Assembly (NCBI GenBank): GCA_048013815.1
Contig: CM106585.1
Span: forward strand, 14,508,001 to 14,572,000
Source of the DNA: Setoptus koraiensis
Taxonomy: Eukaryota > Arthropoda
DNA: 64,000 nt
Reading direction: 5' to 3'
In this document: piece by piece, positions 47,432-57,485 of the stretch
How positions within the stretch are numbered: the first letter of the stretch is position 1
How the letters are laid out: every line of letters starts with the position of its first letter
Position numbers and translations under genes: made by a program
The notes under the pieces: generated by a model
What the model saw: only the letters and a program-made list of their open reading frames with translations
Told to the model about the DNA's origin: nothing
The model's database searches: none

Positions 47432-49477
47432 ATGTTAGAGCCACTTGTTGCGCCGATAAAGAAGCTGCTCGTTGCCAATCGTGGTGAAATAGCTTGCAGG
47501 ATCTTAAGGACGGCTAAAAAAATGAACATTGAAACAGTGGCGATCTATTCTTCTGTCGATAGTAATGCCATGCATGTTAAGATGGCTGATGAGGCGTTCC
47601 TAGTTGGTGAGCCGGAACCACAGAAGAGCTACTTGAATCAAGATCGAATTCTAGACATAGCACACAGATCATCTGTCTCGGCCATCCACCCGGGTTATGG
47701 ATTCTTGTCGGAGAATTTTGAATTCAGCCAAAGGTGTAATAATGAAGGCATTGTTTTTGTTGGCCCTTCTCCTAGTTCAATCAGAAGTATGGGCATAAAA
47801 TCAGAGTCAAAAAGAATCATGATTGACGCTAGAGTACCAGTCGTTCCGGGCTACCATGGTGTTGACCAGACGAATGATTTCTTGATGCAGCAAGCAGACC
47901 AAATCGGTTATCCTCTACTCATTAAGCCGGTTCGAGGTGGTGGAGGTAAGGGTATGCGAATCGTTCATAGAAAAGAAGAATTCTTTGATTCACTTGCGTC
48001 ATCGCGCAGGGAGTCTTTAAAGTCGTTTGGTGATCAATCCATGTTACTCGAAAAATATATACTCAGACCGAGACATATTGAAGTTCAAGTTTTTGGTGAT
48101 TCATTCATGAATCATGTTCACTTGCACGAGAGGGATTGCTCAATTCAAAGGAGGCATCAGAAAGTCATTGAGGAGGCCCCGGCACCTTTGCTATCTGATT
48201 TAAAGAGAGACGACCTGGGTATTCAGGCTGTTAAAGCTGCCAAGGCTGTAGATTACCTAGGTGCGGGAACAGTTGAATTCATAATGGACACAGATAATGG
48301 AGAGTTCTATTTTATGGAAATGAATACCAGATTGCAAGTGGAACATCCGGTCACCGAAATGATAACAGGAATAGACCTCGTAGAATGGCAATTACTGGTA
48401 GCAGCCGGCTATCCTATACCGATAAAACAAGAAGACATCCCTATGCATGGTCACTCAATAGAGGCTAGGATATATGCCGAAAATCCGAAAGACAACTTTT
48501 TGCCTGATACCGGAACACTAAATTATGTAGTGACACCCTTATCTTCGAGCAATATCAATGATAGAGATTCGACTACAATTCGACTTGATACAGGTGTTGA
48601 GACAGGCGACACTATTTCGCCCTATTATGATCCAATGATATCTAAATTGGTGGTTTGGGACAAAGATCGATCCAAGGCCATTGATAAGTTAGTTCGTTGT
48701 TTGGATAGATACAGCGTGTCTGGGGTCAGTACAAATATCGACTTCTTGAAAAAACTTGCCACCCATGAAGCCTTCGTTTCCGCCGAAGTTGGGACAGACT
48801 TTATCGACAAACACTTCGAGGTACTAATGAGAGATGATCCCTCGCCAAGTATGCATTTATATATATCTAGCAAATTTCCAACAATATGTGCGGCTTTTTT
48901 TAGATTCATCTACGATCCTCAAGAATTGGTAGACAACTCCGTTACACCTTCCATAATCAAAGACTCTTTTAGAATGATTGGGGCGCCAAGACCAAAAAGA
49001 ACGAGGAGATTCACTAGTCCATACCTGCCGAATACAATTGAAACGACTATCGAGTTGACAGGATTTCTAGAAGGACAGGTTACTGTATCGGATGCAGGAA
49101 CAGACTTCAAGCTGAGCAAAAAAGTCAGAGTTCAGAACTTTTCCACCGCTTCTTCAAGCGATTTCGACAAATTGAGAATCCAAATAGCAGACGAATCGCA
49201 ACATGAATTCTTCGTGCAATCATTAGACCTTAAGACAAAAGGTGAATCAGTTGTTATAGTTGATAGAGGCACCAACTGCAGAGAACTGTTTAAACTTGAG
49301 TTCATCGACTGTTTCAGTGAAAAGTTAGACGACAGCTCTACAGCTAACAGTCTTGGATTTAGAGGCGCAGTCTCTCCTGGTATAGAGAAAAATACGTATC
49401 AGTTAGTGATAAGTTGTCAAAGTTCAGAACCTGATTCTGGTAAATTCGATGAAAATGGAGTATACAAGCAAGGCTAG
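47432..49477 (+). CDS. MCCC1: 3-methylcrotonyl-CoA carboxylase biotin-containing subunit, C-terminus frameshifted
   Basis: Mitochondrial carboxylase alpha subunit, which with MCCC2 converts 3-methylcrotonyl-CoA to 3-methylglutaconyl-CoA in leucine breakdown. From the ATG at 47432 the ORF has 681 codons. It shows the biotin-carboxylase start KLLVANRGEIACR, the Gly-rich ATP loop RGGGGKGMRI (168-177), the ERDCSIQRRHQK block and EMNTRLQVEHPVTEM. VPVVPGYHG and the overall length favour MCCC1 over propionyl-CoA or pyruvate carboxylase. The final biotin-carrier domain is not in frame. After about residue 663 the frame drifts and stops at 49477, while the Met-Lys-Met biotin site (49449-49457) lies in another phase. 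No clear mitochondrial presequence is visible; an upstream exon may be missing. The 3' end converges on RpL8 copy B. Confidence 0.85.
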   Translation: MLEPLVAPIKKLLVANRGEIACRILRTAKKMNIETVAIYSSVDSNAMHVKMADEAFLVGEPEPQKSYLNQDRILDIAHRSSVSAIHPGYGFLSENFEFSQRCNNEGIVFVGPSPSSIRSMGIKSESKRIMIDARVPVVPGYHGVDQTNDFLMQQADQIGYPLLIKPVRGGGGKGMRIVHRKEEFFDSLASSRRESLKSFGDQSMLLEKYILRPRHIEVQVFGDSFMNHVHLHERDCSIQRRHQKVIEEAPAPLLSDLKRDDLGIQAVKAAKAVDYLGAGTVEFIMDTDNGEFYFMEMNTRLQVEHPVTEMITGIDLVEWQLLVAAGYPIPIKQEDIPMHGHSIEARIYAENPKDNFLPDTGTLNYVVTPLSSSNINDRDSTTIRLDTGVETGDTISPYYDPMISKLVVWDKDRSKAIDKLVRCLDRYSVSGVSTNIDFLKKLATHEAFVSAEVGTDFIDKHFEVLMRDDPSPSMHLYISSKFPTICAAFFRFIYDPQELVDNSVTPSIIKDSFRMIGAPRPKRTRRFTSPYLPNTIETTIELTGFLEGQVTVSDAGTDFKLSKKVRVQNFSTASSSDFDKLRIQIADESQHEFFVQSLDLKTKGESVVIVDRGTNCRELFKLEFIDCFSEKLDDSSTANSLGFRGAVSPGIEKNTYQLVISCQSSEPDSGKFDENGVYKQG

Positions 49478-49716
49478 CGATGATGGCGTAGTTCGAAACT
49501 GTAACTTGCTCAGTTGGCGATATTGTTAGTAAAGATTCTGTTTTAATAACTTTACACCAAGAATGAAATGATGTGAATGCCAATGAAAATGTGCGATCGT
49601 ATCGTCAGCAGTATCAAATGATCTAGTTGGATTGTTATTCACGGCAGAGAGACACAAGTTTCATGGATGTGAATTTGTAAGTGCAAATCATAATTTATTT
49701 AATTTGTTGAACAAGT
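49478..49716. other. Overlapping convergent 3' ends of MCCC1 and RpL8 copy B
   Basis: Contains the out-of-frame end of the MCCC1 biotin domain (family-like stop at 49567-49569, after HQE) and the RpL8 poly(A) signal (TTTATT at 49694-49699 on this strand). The same block, with small differences, is found inverted at 45832-46035 and directly at 51449-51689. Confidence 0.7.
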
Positions 49717-50493
49717 TTAATCCTTTTCTTTGGGTACTGTTCCCTTACCACCTCTGATTCTACCTGTTCTTCTTGCGGCAATCAGACCAACCTTTCTACC
49801 GGCTGATGCGTCTCGTCTTACAGTTGAGGCATGACCAATGTGTTGATGGTTACCTCCTCCGTGAGGATGCTCGACTGGGTTCATAGCCACACCACGAACC
49901 TTGGGCCAGCTGTTACGCTTCGCCTTGTACTTGTGATAGGCACGGCCAGCCTTCAAGATAGGCTTTTCTGTACGACCACCGCCAGCGATGATACCAATCA
50001 TGGCACGGTTCTGTGATGATACGGTCTTTTTGGCTCCAGATGGAAGCTTCAGCTTGGTCTTCTTGGTATCTGGGTTGTGTGCTACAACAGTGGCGTAGCC
50101 TCCCGAGGCGCGGGCCAATTTGCCTCTATCACCGGCTTTCTCTTCAACATTACAAATTGTTGTACCTTCGGGCAAGTTTCCTACAGGTAAGACATTTCCG
50201 ATTGTCAAAGTTGCACGACGACCACAGTAGATGAATTGACCTGAGTACATTCCTTCGGCCGCTAAGAACAGCTCTTTGTTATGTCTGAACTTGTATGGAT
50301 CTCTGAAGTCTACTCTAGCCAATGGTGCACCACGACCTGGATCGTGAATAATCTCTTTGATTACTCCTTTGATGTAACCATGACGCTCAGAGTAGTCGAT
50401 GGGCCTCAATTTGGCTGCTCCCTTGCGATGCTTGTTGTGGCTTTTGAAAATACCACCGGCACCTTTACGTTGTCCTCTGATCACTCGTCCCAT
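49717..50493 (-). CDS. RpL8: Ribosomal protein L8 (uL2), copy B
   Basis: Full 258-codon ORF identical in protein to copy A. This copy may be the expressed, original one. Upstream on the minus strand, a GTAAGT donor at 50877 and an acceptor ACTAG ending at 50522 could define a 356-bp intron in the 5' UTR, a structure common in ribosomal-protein genes. Copy A lacks all of this. The gene ends tail-to-tail with MCCC1. Start choice is firm: [11 protein letters not shown] is the conserved N-terminus of the family. Confidence 0.95.
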   Translation of the reverse strand: MGRVIRGQRKGAGGIFKSHNKHRKGAAKLRPIDYSERHGYIKGVIKEIIHDPGRGAPLARVDFRDPYKFRHNKELFLAAEGMYSGQFIYCGRRATLTIGNVLPVGNLPEGTTICNVEEKAGDRGKLARASGGYATVVAHNPDTKKTKLKLPSGAKKTVSSQNRAMIGIIAGGGRTEKPILKAGRAYHKYKAKRNSWPKVRGVAMNPVEHPHGGGNHQHIGHASTVRRDASAGRKVGLIAARRTGRIRGGKGTVPKEKD

Positions 50494-50521
50494 GGTGAAT
50501 AATTGATTGCGGTTGTGTGTC

Positions 50522-50942
50522 CTAGTCTATATTCAGTATTTTTCTATAGAAAATAAGATGCAATGCCTAAAATTAATTAGCCTAGAAATTAATAACAATT
50601 CCGATGATACGTTGTACAATCCAGACTGACAAGCGTGATAAATCCGGTCATGCGCAGGGATGCTAGATTCGCACTGAATCCCGCGAATTTCGAACATCCC
50701 TATTCGTAACAAATAATTCGTTTCGAATTGGTCGAAAGTTTCGACTCGAAAAGTCCCGCTGGTTGAGTGATCGCCGATCACTGATCGGGGAGTTGGGGAG
50801 GCGTACATGTATTGTTTGAGAACGCAAGCTCGCATTTTCAACAGGGGAGAGCTCGCCATTAGAAGAGAAAAACTTACCCGGGCGCCTCCGAGGTCAAACT
50901 GCCAGACGTCCGAGAGGAACACCAGAGTATATAGTGCTCCTA
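50522..50942 (-). promoter_or_regulatory. Possible RpL8 copy B promoter, 5' exon and intron
   Basis: Minus strand: TATATA at 50933-50928, a pyrimidine run CCTCTC at 50917-50912 that could be a TOP-type start, then CGG|GTAAGT at 50877. The acceptor at 50522 has a poor pyrimidine tract, and the TATA-to-TOP distance is short. The model is therefore tentative. A 140-codon frame covering this stretch is featureless. Confidence 0.35.
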
Positions 50943-51540
50943 CATCTCCGAGCAATATTAACGATAGAGATTCGACTTGATACAGATGTTGAGCTGGGCG
51001 ACACTATTCCGCCATATTATGATCCGATGATATTTAATTAGTCACCCCTTCTTCATACGATTTCGACTCGCTGTACACTCCTGCGAGTTCTGTGCGCCCC
51101 TGGCGGCGAAAAAAAGAAGTATAGTAGAGAAGCTAATAGCAAAAGCGCGCACAGTAGCGCACTCTTTTAGAATGATTGGGGCGCCAAGGCCGAAAAGAGC
51201 GAGGCTATTCATTAGACCTTAAGACAAAAGGTGAATCAGTTGTTATAGTTGATAGAGGCACCAACTGCAGAGAACTGTTTAACTCGAGTTCATCAACTGT
51301 TTCAGTGAAAAGTTAGACGAAAGATTTACAGCTAACAGTCTTGGATTTAGAGGCACGATCTCTCTTATGGTAGCAGTTAGTGATAAAGTTGTCAAAGTTC
51401 AGAACCTTATTCTGGTAAATTCGATGAAAATGGAGTATACAAGCAAGGCTAGCGATGATGGCGTGTTTGAAACTATAACTTGTTCAGTTGGCGATATTGT
51501 TAGTAAAGATTCTGTTTTAATAACTTTACACCAAGAATGA
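50943..51540 (+). pseudogene. MCCC1: Decayed MCCC1 copy (copy C)
   Basis: Three blocks match MCCC1 in order: 50943-51037 (matches about 48537-48650), 51160-51205 (about 48960-49010) and 51205-51540 (about 49215-49569). Internal deletions, in-frame stops and frameshifts break the first part. The last 57 codons, from the ATG at 51367 to the stop at 51540, stay open and encode the biotinyl domain with Ser-Met-Lys-Met-Glu, the same as the orphan tail at 45981-46154. The segment between the first two blocks (51038-51159) has no recognised source. Confidence 0.85.
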
Positions 51541-51689
51541 AATGATGTAAATACCAATGAAAATGTGCGATCGTATCGTCACAGTATCAAATGATCTAGT
51601 TGGATTGTTATTCACGGCAGAGAGACACAAGTTTCATGGATGTGAATTTGTAAGTGCAAATCATAATTTATTTAATTTGTTGAACAAGT

Positions 51690-52127
51690 TTAATCCTTTT
51701 CTTTGGGTACTGTTCCCTTACCACCTCTGATTCTACCTGTTCTTCTTGCGGCAATCAGACCAACCTTTCTACCGGCTGATGCGTCTCGTCTTACAGTTGA
51801 GGCATGACCAATGTGTTGATGGTTACCTCCTCCGTGAGGATGCTCGACTGGGTTCATAGCCACACCACGAACCTTGGGCCAGCTGTTACGCTTCGCCTTG
51901 TACTTGTGATAGGCACGGCCAGCCTTCAAGATAGGCTTTTCTGTACGACCACCGCCAGCGATGATACCAATCATGGCACGGTTCTGTGATGATACGGTCT
52001 TTTTGGCTCCAGATGGAAGCTTCAGCTTGGTCTTCTTGGTATCTGGGTTGTGTGCTACAACAGTGGCGTAGCCTCCCGAGGCGCGGGCCAATTTGCCTCT
52101 ATCGCGGGCTTTCTCTTCTACGTTGGG
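51690..52127 (-). pseudogene. RpL8: Truncated RpL8 (copy C)
   Basis: Encodes RpL8 from about residue 115 (NVEEKA) to the end, with one Gly-to-Arg change (EKARDRG instead of EKAGDRG). The first 114 residues, including the N-terminal RNA-binding half, are absent. The frame stays open upstream to 52259, but those extra residues come from unrelated DNA containing the first miR-92 hairpin. It is almost certainly non-functional as uL2. Confidence 0.85.
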
Positions 52128-52203
52128 TATAGTAGAGAAAATAGTGGTCTCAGTTGGTGATGGATTGATCAATGGTGAGTTGACTAAAGGTGACTTGTTG
52201 ATT

Positions 52204-52274
52204 CTCAACGGCCGGGACGAGTGCAATATAAGGTTAATGAGCAGAATATATCGACACATATCACGACCGTCGAG
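52204..52274 (-). ncRNA. mir-92: miR-92 family precursor, hairpin 1
   Basis: The minus strand folds into a 71-nt hairpin between CTCGACGG and CCGTTGAG. The 3' arm (52228-52207) begins UAUUGCACUCGUCCCGGCCG. It contains the miR-25/92 seed AUUGCAC and the conserved GUCCCGGCC core; only a few bases differ from human and fly miR-92. The 5' arm (GGUCGUGAUAUGUGUCGAUA) pairs with it across most of the length. It is the last of three on this strand and lies 76 bp upstream of truncated RpL8 copy C. Confidence 0.9.
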
Positions 52275-52408
52275 CTGTTGGGGGGTGAGGCTTGTGCGCC
52301 AGTGAGTTGATTGTCGGTCACTATCGGTGTTTGGTGAGCTGATTTGATTGGAAGAAGTGGTTAGAGGTGAGGCGACTTGAGGCGAGCTGAGTGAGATCGC
52401 GCTGGCTG

Positions 52409-52480
52409 CTCAACGGCCGGGACGAGTGCAATATACAGAGCAACAAGTATAATATATCGACACCTATCACGACCGTCGAG
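52409..52480 (-). ncRNA. mir-92: miR-92 family precursor, hairpin 2
   Basis: 72-nt minus-strand hairpin with the same mature 3' arm (52433-52412) as the other two; the loop sequence differs. The unit spacing (about 205-210 bp) and unrelated intervals fit an old tandem duplication of a polycistronic precursor. Confidence 0.9.
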
Positions 52481-52618
52481 TGAGGACCGTGGAAAAGTTG
52501 GCGCATGTTGAGTTGGTTGACACGATGTTACTTTGACCAATTGGGCCAATTTGGCCACTTGAATCTCTGACTGATTTACTGATTCACTGGCTGATGGGCG
52601 GCGGTTCGGATGTCGCGT

Positions 52619-52692
52619 CTCAACGGCCGGGACGAGTGCAATATAATTATTAATTGTTATTCAATACATTGGCACTGGTCACAACCGTCGAG
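52619..52692 (-). ncRNA. mir-92: miR-92 family precursor, hairpin 3
   Basis: 74-nt minus-strand hairpin, the first of the three to be transcribed. The mature 3' arm (52643-52622) is identical to that of hairpins 1 and 2. The 5' arm is more diverged (GGUUGUGACCAGUGCCAAUG) and is closest to the usual miR-92 passenger strand. Confidence 0.9.
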
Positions 52693-54524
52693 ACCACTGT
52701 ATCATGGACAAATGTATGGGCCTTGTTTTTATACTTGCCGTAGTGTGTGTGTGCAGCGATTTCAGTACGTGAATGCTAAATTTTGAGCGCGTTGTTTCTT
52801 CAGTGCACACACAATGCGCACGCACGCACGCACACACACACGGACAAACAAATTCTATTGTGATCTTCATCCCCGTTGCCCCATCCCCTTGGTCGGTGCG
52901 CTGTGCTGCGTTGTTCGTCGTCATCCCCATCCTCGTCGTCATGTTCATCTCGGCCGTCATGTGGGCCGTCGTGGTCGTCACGTTCTTCGTTTTCATCATC
53001 ATCATCATCTCGACGTAGTCTCGCACAAACACACACACACACACACGCTACACGCGTTCTTTGTGCCAGACACACGGCGAAACAGACAAACAACAAGAAA
53101 GTCGCACAACCGTGCGTCTGTGTGTGTGTGTGTGTGTGCAGGCAGAAGCGGCAAAGGCGAACATTCCCCCTCGTGTGTGTGTGTGTGTGTCTATTGTGTG
53201 ATGCTGCTGCTGCTGCAGTTGTTGGTCTTCGTCGCGCACTCACAATGATTTTAAATTCAATCGTCGCAACAGCACACTGTTGCCAATGGTGCCCCCTAAC
53301 AATAGCTTCATCACTGCATGTCGCGCGTTCTCTCCCCTCCCGGCGTCTTGTTGTCGTCGTCGTTGGTCAACACAACGAGCACACTGCAACACAAAGAGGA
53401 GCAGCAGCGCCAGCCGAAGCAACAGCCGCTCACACTCACACAATGCGCGCTGGCCATTGCCGGTAGTCTGCAGTGTGCACAACTATACTACAGAATAACG
53501 ACGATGATCAACGCAGCACAGTACGCGCACATACAGCAGCACGATGATTGGTGGTGCGCTCGCTGCTGCCAGCTAGCACCAGTAGGCAGTAGGCGCACTA
53601 AAAAGAAAAGATAAATTGCACACAAACGGGCCAGTGGCGCGCTTTGTTGTTGGTCTTGCACGTTCTCTCTCGCTCTCCCTTTACCAGTCCAACCAAATGT
53701 TTGCGAGTGCCGAACTATTGCCACAGACACACACACACACAACAGAATGCTGCTGCTGCTGCTGCTGGAACGTACTACGTAAATACGTGTAAAAATTGAG
53801 CGCGTTTTTGGCAACCATACCCAATTGTTGATTCTGCGTGTGTTTGTTGCTGCTGCCTCGATCACTATAATGGTGGCCAGGCTGGCCACCATCAGCACTT
53901 GTGGCGACAGCGCCGGCGCCATTTGACACTAGCAGACGGTTCGCAAACATGTGAACCATTCGCTCGGACCGATAGTGGTGACTGCCGGCCACGCCAGTGC
54001 TGCTAGAGGTTGCTGTTGCTGGTGGTGCTGGTAGAGGTGTAGGGCAACAACTGCGACGGGAGGGATTATTTAAAATGGCCAATTGCAGCAGGGGAAAATC
54101 ACCAACCACCACGAACTATAACCATTGAATGTGAGCCATATAATCATCATAGGAGCGTGAAGAAGAAACATACGCAGCGGCAGAAATACTGCTGCTGCTG
54201 CGCCGGCCGCTGCGGCACCAGCAACAGGATAGAGAATTCGCGTACAGATTAGAAGAGGACACAAACTAGAGAGTAAACAGATGTGCTAATGGCGTCAGTT
54301 CTTGCTAGTCGAGATGCCTTCATACTTGCGAGAATGAATGCAACGAAACTTCACATTTAGGAAGAATACCCACGTTTTATTCAAAGACACGGGCACGCGC
54401 AGATAAAGGATTCTACCCATTTCAGCTGCCTGTGTCCCCGTGCGTGTGTGTGTGTGTGTGTGTGTGAGTATATGTATGTACTATTATTATTTCTATTATT
54501 TCATGCCGTCTCGTTTACAATACT
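52693..54524. other. CA/TG-rich region upstream of miR-92, downstream of ISWI
   Basis: Contains CA/TG dinucleotide tracts (near 52826, 53029, 53118, 53172, 53719 and 54444), CTG runs (53200, 53748, 54191) and GTC/ATC runs. Long frames here follow the repeats. It probably includes the start of the miR-92 primary transcript and the ISWI 3' UTR. No protein gene is supported. Confidence 0.5.
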
Positions 54525-57485
54525 TCACTTCTTACGCTGCTTCTTCTTCGCCGATTCGTTGTTAGATACCGATGGTACTATTGTGGATTGACTTGCTGCA
54601 CGCTTGTTGGGACCTCGTGTTGAACCCACCTTTGGACCAGGTTTTTTCTTTGTTTGTTTCTCCTTCTCCTCTAATTCCTGATTCTCTCTCTCAATTAGAG
54701 TTATCAATGTGTTGCATCTTCGTTGCAACTCACTAGCGGTACGACTTTTGATAAACCAGTCAAACCTAAATTGTGGCGCTCTTCTTATTGCTGCTTTCAA
54801 CTCCTCATACACCATATCCCTATCAAAGCCTAATTGGTGTAACATACAAATTAGAAATCTGTCCTCCTCTTCTGTATAATTTTTACCCTTGTTAGTACCA
54901 TATTGTATTCTTAATTGATGGAATGGTGCGCGATATCGAGAAATTTTAGCATCTAGTGCTCGCTTTATGTCCTGCTTACGCTGGATGCGCTGTTCACCTT
55001 TCTCTACTTGCGCTAAAATCTTATCACAATCTGTCAATTCATGGTATCGCTCCCAAAAGACATTAGCGTATTCCACTACCTCTTCAGCTGTCTTCCCTTC
55101 AACTTCTTTGGAGATGTTGTCGTAATCGTCGCGACCATACTTTTCATTAGCCTTGAGAAACTGATTAAAGTCTCTCCTTGTCCAGTTTGTGAATCCCTGC
55201 GTCAACAGGTCCTCTTTTTCTGCTAATTCCTCTTCTGTCAAAGCTTCGCTGTCATCTATTTTCTTTTGTTCTTCGCGCTGTATCTTTGCAGCATCAGCGC
55301 CAAGATCTGGATTCTTTGGTACTTTATAGCCCACTGTCTTACGATAGAAATAAATTTCTTTATCGAGTAGTTCGAAAAGTCTGGGTGGGAAAAATTGGAA
55401 GTCCTGTACATTTGGTTGTTTTGGGGGACGTGGGGCCTTGGGTGCTCTTGGTTCACTGACCCTAAGAGCCTCTCTGAAATAGGCATCGACAGCGTAATTG
55501 GCTTTGCGCTCTCGTTTTGGGGGTTCTATCCAAGCTAAGTGAGCCATCTTCTGCTTCTCACGATAATCTTCACCTTGAAACTGATACACGCTGTAATCAC
55601 CTGTATCTAATGTGAAGTTTCTCAAACTGCTCTCTCCTAATTTTTCCATTTTTTCCTTCATTTGTGCCGTTTTCTTTTGACCTCTCTCCAGTATAGCATC
55701 AATGTCTTCCTCAGTAATTTCACTGTCTTTGGATGCAAATATGTGGTCAGCGCCGTGTCTGATCATGCCCAACATTTCCTCTTTGGCGAGCTTATTTCCG
55801 GCCGCATCGGCCAATCTACCTTGTTGTATGACAACTGTATCCAAGCGCAATTTCATTTCCGCTCGTTCTATAATTCTTTCCTCAACAGTATTCTCGGTCA
55901 CTAGCCTAAAAACTCTTACTACTTTCTTCTGACCGATACGATGAGCTCTGTCCATGGCTTGAAGGTCGACCTGAGGATTCCAATCCGAATCGTAGATTAT
56001 GACCACATCGGCAGTCGCTAAATTGATTCCTAACCCTCCTGCTCTTGTACTAAGCATAAATATAAATTTTTCACTGTCGGGTTTGTTATATTCTTCAATA
56101 CTGCGCTCACGATCGACATGTGCTGTTTGACCATCAAGACGACAGTATTTGTATTGACGCCACAAGCAGAAGTCCTCCAGAATATCCAGCATACGTGTCA
56201 TTTGAGAGAATATGAGTACACGACTTCCTTGCTCCTGCAATCGGGGTAGCAACTTGTCTAGAATGCACATTTTACCGCAATTGTCTATAAGATGTTTGTC
56301 GGTTGTATATGGAGGTCCGGGTTCCACGCCATCAAATAGATATGGATGATTAGAGCATTTTCTTAGCTGTACAAGAATATTAAGTAAACGCATTTTATCC
56401 AATTTGCCGGCTCCGTTGACAATATCGATATCTTTCATGAGGATCTTTGTGTACAATTCACGCTGCATTTTACTCAGGCCAACGTATACTTTCACTTCTT
56501 GTTTGGGGGCTAACCTCTTTTCGACATCGCTTTTAAGACGACGTAAGAGAAAGGGTTTGAGTACTGCGTGTAATCTTGTTATGATGGTGTCATCTCCTAT
56601 TAGGCAACTGTCAGTGTTGAACCAACTATCGAAGTCTTCACTGGAATCAAAAACGTCGGGCAATAAAAAGTTGAGTAGAGCCCACAATTCGTGAAGATTG
56701 TTCTGTAATGGTGTACCTGTGAGTAATAATCTATTAGTACATGAGAATTCTCTAACAAACTCCGATAGTTTTGATTTCTCGTTTTTGATCCTGTGCGCTT
56801 CGTCTATCACTATATATCGCCAATCAAACTTTTTGAGTTGTGCTTTTTCTCTAATTATCATCTCATAAGATGTTACGCAAACATCCCACTCCATCGGATC
56901 GGTAAACATGACATCACGTAAGATGGCTTGACGGCTAGCTTCGTCACCGATAAGACAGACGGGTCTCAGAGATGGACACCATCGTTTTATTTCATTCATC
57001 CAATTAGTAAGCGTTGATTTTGGTGAAATGACCATGTGAGGACCAGGTGCATTTTTGTAATGCTTCATGAAACCAAGAAGAGAGATGGTTTGCAATGTTT
57101 TACCTAAACCCATCTCGTCTGCCAGTATTCCATTGATGCCACTCTCTTCTAGTCCTATCATCCAGTTTAGACCACGGATTTGGTAGTCTCGCATTTCACC
57201 TCCTTCAATATATTTGGGGCTATGATCAAATCGGATGGAGCTCTGGGCTTTGCGACTCTGGGCCAACAATTCCTCATCTTCCTCTTGTTCAGTTCTTCTA
57301 TGTCTGTTATCATTTAAAGCTCGACTCGCTTTTTTGGCTGCACTCTCTTCAACTTGGTCTTCCTGTTTGACGGCCTCGTCAGGGTGCGCTGGATCTCCAT
57401 CGTTATTATTGTCAAGATTACCTTTATTCTTGAACGATTCAATGAGCTTCTTCAGGGCGTCCTTAGTAACACGTGCTTGATCCAT
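54525..57485 (-). CDS. Iswi: ISWI chromatin-remodelling ATPase
   Basis: Intronless 986-codon ORF for the ISWI (SMARCA1/5) motor, which slides nucleosomes in ACF/CHRAC/NURF-type complexes. Seen in order: AutoN-like basic patch RHRR with TEQEEDEEL (61-73), Walker A DEMGLGKT (123-130), DEAH box (228-231), [11 protein letters not shown] (253-263), helicase C motifs [18 protein letters not shown] (479-496) and [10 protein letters not shown] (512-521). Then the NegC region, the HAND-SANT block starting near [20 protein letters not shown] (655-674), and SLIDE (about 860-935). The lysine-rich C-terminus looks nuclear. The usual N-terminal segment (RFDFLLKQTEIFTHF in flies) is absent; instead the protein starts [18 protein letters not shown]. 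An upstream exon could supply it, but none is obvious. It is divergent from MTG2. Confidence 0.97.
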   Translation of the reverse strand: MDQARVTKDALKKLIESFKNKGNLDNNNDGDPAHPDEAVKQEDQVEESAAKKASRALNDNRHRRTEQEEDEELLAQSRKAQSSIRFDHSPKYIEGGEMRDYQIRGLNWMIGLEESGINGILADEMGLGKTLQTISLLGFMKHYKNAPGPHMVISPKSTLTNWMNEIKRWCPSLRPVCLIGDEASRQAILRDVMFTDPMEWDVCVTSYEMIIREKAQLKKFDWRYIVIDEAHRIKNEKSKLSEFVREFSCTNRLLLTGTPLQNNLHELWALLNFLLPDVFDSSEDFDSWFNTDSCLIGDDTIITRLHAVLKPFLLRRLKSDVEKRLAPKQEVKVYVGLSKMQRELYTKILMKDIDIVNGAGKLDKMRLLNILVQLRKCSNHPYLFDGVEPGPPYTTDKHLIDNCGKMCILDKLLPRLQEQGSRVLIFSQMTRMLDILEDFCLWRQYKYCRLDGQTAHVDRERSIEEYNKPDSEKFIFMLSTRAGGLGINLATADVVIIYDSDWNPQVDLQAMDRAHRIGQKKVVRVFRLVTENTVEERIIERAEMKLRLDTVVIQQGRLADAAGNKLAKEEMLGMIRHGADHIFASKDSEITEEDIDAILERGQKKTAQMKEKMEKLGESSLRNFTLDTGDYSVYQFQGEDYREKQKMAHLAWIEPPKRERKANYAVDAYFREALRVSEPRAPKAPRPPKQPNVQDFQFFPPRLFELLDKEIYFYRKTVGYKVPKNPDLGADAAKIQREEQKKIDDSEALTEEELAEKEDLLTQGFTNWTRRDFNQFLKANEKYGRDDYDNISKEVEGKTAEEVVEYANVFWERYHELTDCDKILAQVEKGEQRIQRKQDIKRALDAKISRYRAPFHQLRIQYGTNKGKNYTEEEDRFLICMLHQLGFDRDMVYEELKAAIRRAPQFRFDWFIKSRTASELQRRCNTLITLIERENQELEEKEKQTKKKPGPKVGSTRGPNKRAASQSTIVPSVSNNESAKKKQRKK

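Noticed and set aside
49380-49480. Programmed ribosomal frameshift in MCCC1
   Set aside because: Neither a single +1 nor a single -1 shift at the A-rich run gives an open path to the biotin site. At least two changes are needed.
50533-50955. 140-codon minus ORF upstream of RpL8 copy B
   Set aside because: It overlaps the probable RpL8 promoter, 5' exon and intron and has no protein features.
51690-52259. Alternative start making a 189-codon RpL8 variant
   Set aside because: Its first 45 residues are translated miR-92 precursor and spacer, so it is not an evolved protein start.
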